Of a stretch of 5,270 nucleotides of DNA, positions 1 to 5,270 are shown piece after piece (position 1 is the stretch's first letter; each line of letters begins with the position of its first letter). Position numbers and translations under genes: made by a program. Location: NCBI GenBank assembly GCA_021812905.1, contig JAKAMM010000140.1, positions 1 through 5,270 of the forward strand, read 5' to 3'. Source of the stretch: Chloroflexota bacterium. Its GTDB lineage: Bacteria > Chloroflexota > Anaerolineae > Anaerolineales > Villigracilaceae. Under the pieces are notes generated by a model, which was not told the DNA's origin, searched no databases, and saw nothing but the letters and a program-made list of their open reading frames with translations.

Positions 1-2
1 TA

Positions 3-425
3 AACTCAAATTTAAATATCGGCGCTAAAAAAGTTATTCTTCTTATTAATTCGGCCGATTTTAATATCAAAGGCAATATCAATCTGACTAAAGGAAGCGG
101 ATTTTTTATGGTGATTACCGGTCGCGACGCAAACGGAGCTAAGGGAAACATTACGGTTGACCCGTCTGTCGGCGGCGGAGCAGGGCCGAACCTTGAGGGG
201 ATTTATGAAGCCGACGGACAGTTTAAAACGGGGGTTGCTGCGCTAGAGCTTAAAGTGCGGGGCTCGGTTGCTGCTTACGGCGGAGCAATTCTAAAGAGGG
301 ATTTGGGAGAGGCGGCAAACGCCGCAACCCCTTCGGAACAATTTGAGTTTGCTCCCGATCAGATTATGCTTTTCCCGAATAAACTCGGATACAGAAGAAT
401 TAATTGGAAAGAAGTTGCTCCATAA
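3..425 (+). CDS. C-terminal fragment of a CPR-type surface/pilus-associated hypothetical protein
   Basis: The frame is open at the left edge, so the start lies outside the window; about 140 residues are visible, ending in TAA. The first 35 residues are rich in Asn, Ile and Leu (NLNIGAKKVILLINSADFNIKGNINL), typical of a repetitive beta-helix or beta-strand surface region. They are followed by a Gly-rich turn (SVGGGAGPNLEGIYEADG), an 'LKVRGSVAAYGGAILKRDLG' stretch, and an ending with FEFAPDQIMLFPNKLG and the final WKEVAP. I recognise this C-terminal pattern (NLEGIY, then V-R-G-S-V-A, then L-x-R-D-L-G, then ..P-S-E-x-F-E-F-x-P-D-Q, then W-K-E-V-A-P) from large, function-unknown proteins common in CPR bacteria such as Microgenomates. 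They are probably exported; no reaction is known to me. Internal ATGs (for example at 108) are not believable starts, because the similarity-type sequence continues upstream of them. It converges with the alkD remnant with a 9-bp gap. Confidence 0.75.
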   Translation, partial: NSNLNIGAKKVILLINSADFNIKGNINLTKGSGFFMVITGRDANGAKGNITVDPSVGGGAGPNLEGIYEADGQFKTGVAALELKVRGSVAAYGGAILKRDLGEAANAATPSEQFEFAPDQIMLFPNKLGYRRINWKEVAP

Positions 426-434
426 TTACCCAAT

Positions 435-722
435 TTATTTTTCCAGAGTCTTGTTTGCCCAAACAACAGCTTTCCTAACAAATGAATCTTTCTCATTTTT
501 ATACAATGGAATAATTTCCTTTAGTAATTCTTTTCTGTTTTTAAACGTAGGCCCGGTCTTAATCAAAGACACAAGAGCAGCTCTCCTAACCCAATTATTT
601 GGTGAGTGCGTCATTCCCATTAATTCATCCTTTGCATTTACTCTTTCTTCTAAAATTGGTGCAAGAACCTCGGTCGAAAAAGTGTCGCAAACCGCCCAAT
701 CCTTTATATACGATTCCAGCCA
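435..722 (-). pseudogene. AlkD-like DNA alkylation repair protein (DNA glycosylase), N-terminal half missing
   Basis: On the minus strand a frame reads from about 722 (WLESYIKDW...) to TAA at 437-435, about 95 residues; the familiar protein is about 220-235. AlkD-family enzymes are soluble HEAT-like repeat proteins that remove N3/N7-alkylated bases. The fragment keeps the residues corresponding, from memory of Bacillus cereus AlkD, to W109-x3-D113 (here WAVCD), R148 (NNWVRR, 33-34 residues later) and W187 (VVWAN, about 40 residues later). So the C-terminal half with the active-site Asp is present and uneroded. Upstream of about 722 the same frame runs into hicA sequence read out of frame and reaches a stop at 794-792 with no ATG. 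The first in-frame ATG (620) lies after the Asp and gives only 61 residues. The gene therefore has no usable start and is cut at the seam. It may be whole in the genome of origin if the window is a chimera. Confidence 0.72.
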
Positions 723-778
723 GCCTTCTCCAATGCCGCAATGACCTGACGGGAAGTGACAGTAGGCAGGCGCGGCAT
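704..778 (-). pseudogene. hicA: HicA toxin, N-terminal remnant cut at the seam
   Basis: HicA is a small (about 60-80 residue) double-stranded-RNA-binding-fold mRNA interferase that blocks translation and is neutralised by HicB. Here the ATG at 778-776 starts MPRLPTVTSRQVIAALEKAGW, the classic HicA N-terminus. After Trp21 (codon at 718-716) similarity stops. Three further residues (NRI) and a TAA at 706-704 follow, read from the alkD-side DNA. The catalytic His in the usual G-S-H motif, around residue 30, is missing, so the product cannot be a toxin. The start overlaps the restored hicB stop as TAATG (780-776), which supports a real hicB-hicA operon with translational coupling. The loss is at exactly the point where alkD also breaks. 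Confidence 0.75.
714..727. other. Seam between CPR-like and Chloroflexota-like DNA
   Basis: Two genes on the same strand end abruptly here: the alkD-like frame is recognisable only left of about 722 and hicA only right of about 716. The plus strand shows ccagccagcc (716-725), a short repeat that could serve both as recombination microhomology and as a false overlap in assembly. Base composition changes across this point, with AT-rich DNA to the left. Which side owns the repeat cannot be decided from this sequence. Confidence 0.65.
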
Positions 779-1022
779 TAAGTTGACTCCATCATCACGC
801 TTAATTGACCGATGAATTGCTCGGCTGGTCGTTCGACAGGGATTGGCTCGCCATGTTTGCGCAGGCTGGCGCAATATGCCTGAATAGAGCATCCTCAGCC
901 ATCCGCCGCGCCTCTTCCAGCGTGCTTCCTTGCGTGTAACAGCCTGGCAAAGCGGGTACGGATACCAGATATTCGCCCTCTGGCTGGCGTTCAATCAAGA
1001 TGGTGAACGTGTATTCTGTCAT
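778..1022 (-). pseudogene. hicB: HicB antitoxin with a 2-base frameshift
   Basis: HicB binds and inhibits HicA. The ATG at 1022-1020 starts MTEYTFTILIERQPEGEYLV, then SVPALPGCYTQGSTLEEARR and MAEDA: the HicB partial RNase H fold with its P-x-L-P-G-C-x-T-x-G-x-T-x-E-E-A signature. After residue 45 the frame leaves the family and stops near 801 (73 residues). Removing one copy of the dinucleotide in AGAG (886-889 on the plus strand) restores IQAYCASLRKHGEPIPVE, then RPAEQFIGQLSVMMEST and a stop at 780-778, giving an 80-residue protein of normal short-HicB length without a separate DNA-binding domain. The restored stop overlaps the hicA ATG by one base. Whether the duplication is a real mutation or a sequencing/assembly error cannot be told here. 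As written, the product lacks its C-terminal third. Confidence 0.8.
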
Positions 1023-1027
1023 TCAGA

Positions 1028-1032
1028 CCTCC
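1028..1032 (-). promoter_or_regulatory. Shine-Dalgarno of hicB
   Basis: Plus-strand CCTCC reads GGAGG on the minus strand, 5 bases before the hicB ATG at 1022. This strong site fixes the hicB start and contrasts with the two large genes to the right, which have no such site. Confidence 0.65.
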
Positions 1033-1045
1033 AGCATACGACGAG

Positions 1046-1054
1046 ATTATAGCA
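1046..1054 (-). promoter_or_regulatory. Extended -10 promoter of hicBA
   Basis: The minus strand reads TGCTATAAT: a perfect -10 hexamer (1051-1046) preceded by TGn, the extended -10 motif. No good -35 is seen at 16-18 bases, as is usual for extended -10 promoters. A transcript would start near 1038, leaving a leader of about 16 bases that carries the GGAGG. It lies in the 70-bp gap after the permease gene, so hicBA has its own promoter. HicAB complexes commonly autoregulate, but I see no convincing operator palindrome here. Confidence 0.5.
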
Positions 1055-1092
1055 CGCACAAAAGACCATCGACGGCTAGAAAGTCGTTAAAG

Positions 1093-3549
1093 TTATTTTC
1101 TCCTTGCCCGCCACAATACCGTCAGATACAACGCGATCCCAAAGTTGAAAAAGTTCGTGCCGCGAATATCGGGAACCATGCCAATGTATAAACCCTGCGG
1201 CCAGAGCAGAGCGATCAAGACCGCCAACTGTCCGACGATGACTTTGTCGTAACTGTAAATCAGAATCGCTCCCAGCACCGCCCCGCCGACGCTGCCCGCG
1301 CCGCCTAGAATGACCATCGCCAGCATCATGGCCGAAACATGAAAGGCCGCCATGTCGGGATCAATGTAGCGATACGCACTGGCATACAATGCGCCTGCGA
1401 TTCCTGCCAGCCCGGATGAAAGCACAAAAGCCAGCAAGCGATAACGCGCCGTATCCACGCCAAAGGAAATGGCGGCGGTTTCATCTTCTGACGCGGCGAT
1501 CCAGGCGCGGCCGGTGCGGGACGAGATCAACCGTCGGCTGGCCAGCGCGGCGAGAAGCACAAAGCCAAAGACGAGATAAACCTGTGCGGACGGCGCGGCC
1601 AGCGTCAGTCCGAAAAGATGCGGTGGCGGCAGGGAGCTGAGTCCATTCGCACCGCCGGTCAGAGTCGGCGCGTTTATGATGACTTGCTGGGTCACCAATC
1701 CAAGCGCAAGAGTCGCGACAGCTAGGTAGTCGCCGCGCAATCGCGTTGCCAGCCCGCCTTTGAGCAAGCCGAACAACGCGGCCGTCCCCGCGCTGATCAA
1801 AACTACAAGGATGAAATCAAGCCGAAGCAAAGCCGCGGCATAACCGCCGATCGCAAAACTCATGGCGTAGCCGAGATCCAGCACGCCCGCCAGCCCAAGC
1901 AAAAGATTGAGGCCGAGCGTGAGCAAAATAAAAATACCGGCGCCGATCAAAAGGATCTGGCCGCCAATGCCGAAGGCGGACATAATGAGCGGCAGCGGAA
2001 CGAGCGCGATCAGAAGCGCGATCAGAAGCCGCTTCATTTTCGGACTTGAAGCGGGTGCCGTCAAAACGACCGAGTCGCGCGCCGAATCTTGTTCCGTTAA
2101 AGATTCCCCGCCGAAGCCGCCGCGCCGCCAGACGAGCAGCGCCGTCAGCAAGCCCAGCAAAAGCACGGGCGTCCATGAAGCGGTTAGAAAATAATCGCTG
2201 AGCGAACCGACCACGCCCAGCAGAAGTCCGCTGATCAGCGCGCCGACCGGACTGCCAATGCCGCCCAGTAATGCGGCGGCGAACGCGAAGAGTCCGCTTT
2301 CGGCACCAGCCTGTCCGAACGGACGCGAGTAATACAACGCAAAGACAAATGCCGCCGCGCCCGCCAGCGCTCCACCCAACGCAAAGGCGCGCAGGATGGC
2401 TCCATCGCGCGGCACGCCAACGATCTGCGCCAGTTCTTCATTCTGCGCCACCGCACGGATGGCGTGTCCCGTTCTTGTTCTTTGCAAAATATAGGTTGTG
2501 ACCAGCACAAAAAGGATCGCGGCGGCAAATACGAACACATCCGGGAATTGCAGAACAACTTTGCCCTGCAAAAGATTTCCAAGCGGAAGCAGGTTCGGGA
2601 TTCCATCGGTCGGCACTTCGTTCAGCCCCGGCACACTGCGATGTTCGCCGCGAATGAACGAGGCCTGAAATGTGCGCCAAACCAGCGAGCCTTGATACAG
2701 AATAAACGAAATGCCCAGCGAAGCAATCAGCGGAGCCAGCTTCGAGCGTCCGCGAAACGGACGGAAGGCCAGTTCCTCCACGCCGACGCTCAACAACGCG
2801 CCGAAGATTATTGACGCCAGCAAGACTCCGCATAATGCAAGGATACGCGTGGAGGCAGGCCAGTTCTGATTGATGCCGACAAAATTTATGGTGGAGGTGA
2901 CCAGCGCGGTCGTCAGGGCGAACACATCGCCATGCGCTAGATTCAACGTGCGCACTGTGCTGTAGATGACCGTCACGCCGATGGCGTTCAATGCCAGGAT
3001 TGCGCCGTTCACCAATCCAAAGATCATCAGCTGGATCAGCAGGTCGCGGCAATTGACATTCTTCCCGCACCATGAACTCGTCACAGGCGCGGTGGGCACG
3101 GATGCGGCCTCCGGTTTCCGGACGGCCGTCCATTGCGCGCGGACATTTGCAACGCAATTAAATGCCCTTTCTCCATTTACCTCTATAAAGGAAATGCGCC
3201 CCGAAGCAGAAACGGGAGAATCGAATTTGCCGTCAATGGATACATTCGATACAGTGACCGAAAACGAATCGTCCGCGATGGGCGGAAGGGAGGCAGGCAA
3301 AACCACAAAATTGCAGGATTCGCCTTCTTGGCCTTTGTATGTATATATCAAAGATTGAAAGGTTGAACCGCGAATCCTGAAAACCAGGTCGATCACCAGT
3401 CCATCTGTCGTCACAGCATGAGCTTCCCATTGACCATCGTATGGACTGACATTCATTTTTGGAATGGGCGTGGGAGCTGAAGCCGCAGGGACACAGGCCG
3501 TTAAAAATAATACGGCGATAACAATAAAAAGAAACTTTAGGCGAGTCAT
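1093..3549 (-). CDS. Lipoprotein domain-LivH-LivM fusion, branched-chain amino acid-type ABC transporter permease
   Basis: One uninterrupted 818-residue frame (from the ATG at 3549) joins parts normally encoded separately. Residues 1-18 plus Cys19 are a lipoprotein signal peptide (MTRLKF, hydrophobic core, lipobox LTAC). Residues about 30-150 form a soluble, beta-rich domain I do not recognise (SPYDGQWEAHAVTTDG...), then a Pro/Ala linker and CGKNVNC. Residues about 168-475 are LivH (NLAHGDVFAL; RTRTGHAIRAVAQNEELAQI; LLGGIGSPVGA). Residues about 476-504 are a charged linker, and residues about 505-818 are LivM (GLNLLLGLAGVLDLGYA; RLRGDYLAVATL; TGGANGLS; RTGRAWIAASEDETAAISFG; ILGGAGSVGGAVLG). 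LivH and LivM pair as the membrane channel of HAAT-type importers for branched-chain amino acids, and relatives carry amides or urea, so the substrate is uncertain. LivG/LivF ATPases and a binding protein are absent from the window. A frame-extending ATG at 3585 is rejected because the likely promoter lies inside it. LivH-LivM fusions are known; the lipoprotein head is the unusual part. Confidence 0.88.
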   Translation of the reverse strand: MTRLKFLFIVIAVLFLTACVPAASAPTPIPKMNVSPYDGQWEAHAVTTDGLVIDLVFRIRGSTFQSLIYTYKGQEGESCNFVVLPASLPPIADDSFSVTVSNVSIDGKFDSPVSASGRISFIEVNGERAFNCVANVRAQWTAVRKPEAASVPTAPVTSSWCGKNVNCRDLLIQLMIFGLVNGAILALNAIGVTVIYSTVRTLNLAHGDVFALTTALVTSTINFVGINQNWPASTRILALCGVLLASIIFGALLSVGVEELAFRPFRGRSKLAPLIASLGISFILYQGSLVWRTFQASFIRGEHRSVPGLNEVPTDGIPNLLPLGNLLQGKVVLQFPDVFVFAAAILFVLVTTYILQRTRTGHAIRAVAQNEELAQIVGVPRDGAILRAFALGGALAGAAAFVFALYYSRPFGQAGAESGLFAFAAALLGGIGSPVGALISGLLLGVVGSLSDYFLTASWTPVLLLGLLTALLVWRRGGFGGESLTEQDSARDSVVLTAPASSPKMKRLLIALLIALVPLPLIMSAFGIGGQILLIGAGIFILLTLGLNLLLGLAGVLDLGYAMSFAIGGYAAALLRLDFILVVLISAGTAALFGLLKGGLATRLRGDYLAVATLALGLVTQQVIINAPTLTGGANGLSSLPPPHLFGLTLAAPSAQVYLVFGFVLLAALASRRLISSRTGRAWIAASEDETAAISFGVDTARYRLLAFVLSSGLAGIAGALYASAYRYIDPDMAAFHVSAMMLAMVILGGAGSVGGAVLGAILIYSYDKVIVGQLAVLIALLWPQGLYIGMVPDIRGTNFFNFGIALYLTVLWRARRK
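2004..2027. repeat. Perfect 12-bp tandem duplication inside the LivM start
   Basis: The unit gcgcgatcagaa occurs twice back to back (2004-2015 and 2016-2027). It is in frame and encodes a doubled Leu-Leu-Ile-Ala in the first membrane segment of the LivM part, just after the Met (2037-2035) that may be the ancestral LivM start. It adds about one helical turn to the segment. Confidence 0.85.
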
Positions 3550-3555
3550 GAGCGG

Positions 3556-3585
3556 AGTATAATACAGCCCAATTCGGACGGCCAA
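3556..3585 (-). promoter_or_regulatory. Promoter of the permease fusion, predicted leaderless start
   Basis: On the minus strand TTGGCC (3585-3580, 4 of 6 matches to TTGACA) is followed after 18 bases by TATACT (3561-3556). Six bases then separate it from the ATG at 3549, so transcription would begin at or beside the A of the ATG. No Shine-Dalgarno precedes that ATG, which agrees with a leaderless mRNA. GTAT-A-ATAC (3557-3565), a small perfect inverted repeat, overlaps the -10 and could be coincidental. Confidence 0.45.
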
Positions 3586-3604
3586 TAAACGGTATATCCA
3601 TCAA

Positions 3605-3610
3605 TAGAAT
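3605..3610 (+). promoter_or_regulatory. Possible -10 box of the glycosyltransferase gene
   Basis: TAGAAT ends 8 bases before the ATG at 3619, with no Shine-Dalgarno between them (gaacccag), the same arrangement as the divergent permease gene. No matching -35 is visible at normal spacing, so this is weak support only. Confidence 0.25.
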
Positions 3611-3618
3611 GAACCCAG

Positions 3619-5214
3619 ATGGTCAGGACATCATCCATTACTTCCCGCAATATCAATATCCTCAGTAAAGGTTTAGTAATAGCGTTAGCTGGAATATTGG
3701 CCTTAACAGTACTGATACAGTCAAACCCTGGTATCAACTTGCCTGGCCGCGATTATGGGATATTTTCCTATATCGGCCAACAGATTTTGCTGGGGAAACT
3801 GCCGTACAAGGATGCCTGGGATCACAAACCTCCCGCCATTTTTTATTTTGATGCGCTTGGACTTTGGGTCGGCCATGGTTTGCGCTGGGGCATCTGGCTC
3901 ATTGAGTTTATTTCACTGTTTGCAGCGATCTGGTTTTCCTATATCTTAATAAAAAAGTTGTGGGGAGTTTTACCGGCTCTGTTCGGAACAGTCCTTTGGC
4001 TGTACGGTCTCAACATCACACTACAGGGTGGAAATTCGACCGAGGAATATCCGCTTCCGTTTCATTTTCTGGCCCTGCTTCTTTTTCTGGAACTCACTGA
4101 ATCTCCAGAAAACCCCTGGGCTAACTTGTTGGTGGGACTGGCGTTTGGGGTCAGTTTTATGTTCAGGGCCAATAATGCAATGGTGGAAACTGCCATTGTT
4201 CTGACCCTGATAGCGCTGCAAGTCCTGCGCCGAAATTGCCACACCCTATTCAAACAATTGATCTGGATGGCAATTGGTGCGCTAGTACCCATTCTTGGCA
4301 CAACAATTTATTTTTGGACACAACACTTATTCAATGAGATGTTCGCGGCTTCCATCCTGTACAACATAACCTACAGCGAAACAAAATTTGCCGGCACGCC
4401 CGCTATTGTCGCCGGATTCCAGATATTGGGAATTGTTGGATGGATCGGCCTGATAGGTTACATCATTGCATTGTTCTTGTTAATTCGGCAATGGCGGACC
4501 AAGCCATCAGCGATGTTGCTCCTGCTCGTGATTGGATGCCCTTTCGCAGTCAGTGTAAGCGACCCGGCGCAAAGGAACTATGCACATTACTTCATGAACT
4601 GGCTGCCTTTCATAGCGTTGCTTGGCGGATTGGTTATCCATACGATCCAAGGCAAATTGATTCTCAAGCTGCAAAATATGCGGATGGCCGAGCCTGTTCT
4701 TGTCGGTTCTACATTAGTACTCGCCATCATCTTTTTTGTCGTCAGTGGCCAGGCGTTCCAATATTTGATATCTTTTACAAATGTGATCAAGCGCACCGAC
4801 GTCGAGCGTATCTCCACGATTTCGACGTACGTGGAAGATAACACCAGTCCGCACGATCAGGTCATATTCTGGGGTGGTTTCCCGGGCGAGAATTTGATGG
4901 CGCACCGCGCCTCCGCCACTGCTTACATTACCTATCCCTTATTACTCGACTCAAATCTGTCAGAGCAGTTCAGCGGCCAATTCATGCGCGATCTTACCGG
5001 CAATCGGCCCGTCCTGATCGTTGACATGGAATACACCAAGGCGCTTTCTCTGGATCCACAAAAAAGGGCAACCCAGCTTACCGCCCATTTTGAATGGCCT
5101 TATCTGCCGTCAAACATTGACGAAGTACTAAAGTTCATCGACGATCATTATCATGTCGAGATCACATTTAGGAACGCAACTGTATATCGTCTGAATGGAA
5201 CACATTACCCATAG
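3619..5214 (+). CDS. Polytopic GT-C glycosyltransferase (family 39 / ArnT-PMT-like)
   Basis: This 531-residue protein is predicted to sit in the cytoplasmic membrane and move a sugar from a polyprenyl-phosphate donor to a lipid, glycan or protein acceptor on the outer face. Evidence: an N-terminal membrane segment (about 17-35) followed by the first extracellular loop with GRDYGIFSYIGQQILLGKLP, then YKDAWDHKPPAIFYF. This is the familiar GT39 pattern of an acidic residue (Asp45, candidate catalytic base) before Y-G, then G-x-x-P-Y-x-D-x-W-D-x-K-P-P. GGNSTEEYPLP (137-147) is a second polar loop with adjacent Glu residues. About 10-12 membrane segments extend to about 378, with RNYAHYF (319-325) in a late loop. 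A soluble C-terminal domain of about 140 residues follows (about 390-531, including VIFWGGFPGENLMAHR), probably extracellular. The length fits the family. The acceptor cannot be told, as there is no polysaccharide or glycoprotein cluster beside it. It is divergent from the permease, 69 bases away; ATG at 3619 is the first in-frame start and has no Shine-Dalgarno. It is complete, ending in TAG. Confidence 0.83.
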   Translation: MVRTSSITSRNINILSKGLVIALAGILALTVLIQSNPGINLPGRDYGIFSYIGQQILLGKLPYKDAWDHKPPAIFYFDALGLWVGHGLRWGIWLIEFISLFAAIWFSYILIKKLWGVLPALFGTVLWLYGLNITLQGGNSTEEYPLPFHFLALLLFLELTESPENPWANLLVGLAFGVSFMFRANNAMVETAIVLTLIALQVLRRNCHTLFKQLIWMAIGALVPILGTTIYFWTQHLFNEMFAASILYNITYSETKFAGTPAIVAGFQILGIVGWIGLIGYIIALFLLIRQWRTKPSAMLLLLVIGCPFAVSVSDPAQRNYAHYFMNWLPFIALLGGLVIHTIQGKLILKLQNMRMAEPVLVGSTLVLAIIFFVVSGQAFQYLISFTNVIKRTDVERISTISTYVEDNTSPHDQVIFWGGFPGENLMAHRASATAYITYPLLLDSNLSEQFSGQFMRDLTGNRPVLIVDMEYTKALSLDPQKRATQLTAHFEWPYLPSNIDEVLKFIDDHYHVEITFRNATVYRLNGTHYP

Positions 5215-5270
5215 AAACATCCATGCCATAAAAGAGGATTTACGGTCGTACAAACGCCAAAGTTGAACCG

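Noticed and set aside
343..744. Plus-strand frame opposite the alkD remnant
   Set aside because: It is the complement of the alkD coding sequence, with low-complexity Ser/Phe-rich content and no family pattern.
704..994. 96-residue minus-strand frame starting at 994
   Set aside because: Only its last part, from the ATG at 778, is meaningful (HicA start). The preceding stretch is hicB DNA read in the wrong frame.
801..1022. Intact 73-residue small protein on the minus strand
   Set aside because: Its last 28 residues are out-of-frame hicB; the neighbouring frame continues the HicB family sequence exactly.
1062..1092. Possible terminator after the permease gene (cgac...gtcg pairing)
   Set aside because: The stem is only four base pairs, with no following T-run on the minus strand.
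2438..3157. Long (239-residue) alternative minus-strand frame
   Set aside because: It overlaps the LivH region fully, is rich in Arg, Cys and His without any recognisable domain, and has the look of a GC-rich shadow frame.
3550..3585. Twelve-residue N-terminal extension of the permease from the ATG at 3585
   Set aside because: It would put charged and polar residues ahead of a well-formed lipoprotein signal peptide, and the predicted promoter lies within it.
5215..5270. Start of a further gene or a terminator after the glycosyltransferase
   Set aside because: The only ATG (5223 region) meets a stop at the third codon, and no hairpin is visible in these 56 bases.

Overview
The window looks like metagenome-derived bacterial DNA made of two parts that do not obviously belong together. 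Left of about position 720 the DNA is AT-richer. It holds the C-terminal end of a large surface-type protein whose last 80 or so residues resemble proteins of candidate phyla radiation (CPR) bacteria, Microgenomates/Katanobacteria-like, followed tail-to-tail by the C-terminal half of an AlkD-type DNA alkylation repair protein. Right of about 720 the DNA is GC-richer and resembles Chloroflexota (Anaerolineae-like): a hicB-hicA toxin-antitoxin remnant, a LivH-LivM fused permease and a family 39-type membrane glycosyltransferase. These lineage assignments come from remembered family resemblance, not from a search.

Layout: 3-425 (+) surface protein, open at the left edge; 435 to ~722 (-) alkD-like, missing its N-terminal half; ~716-778 (-) hicA, cut after 21 recognisable residues; 778-1022 (-) hicB, disrupted by a small frameshift; 1023-1092 hic promoter and ribosome binding site; 1093-3549 (-) lipoprotein-LivH-LivM fusion; 3550-3618 divergent promoter region; 3619-5214 (+) GT-C glycosyltransferase; 5215-5270 no feature seen.

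The main observation is the seam at about 714-727, where alkD loses its N-terminal half and hicA loses its C-terminal two-thirds at the same short repeat (ccagccagcc). This is either a chimeric assembly or an illegitimate recombination or transfer, and the assembly explanation is the more likely. The next most interesting item is the three-part permease: one uninterrupted frame carries a lipoprotein signal peptide, an extracellular beta-rich domain, a whole LivH and a whole LivM. Its ATPase subunits (LivG/LivF) and a separate binding protein are not in the window. The genes do not form one pathway. The permease and the glycosyltransferase are divergent neighbours with no visible functional link, and both appear to start on leaderless or nearly leaderless transcripts. 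I see no CRISPR array, tRNA, rRNA, insertion sequence or new defence system.
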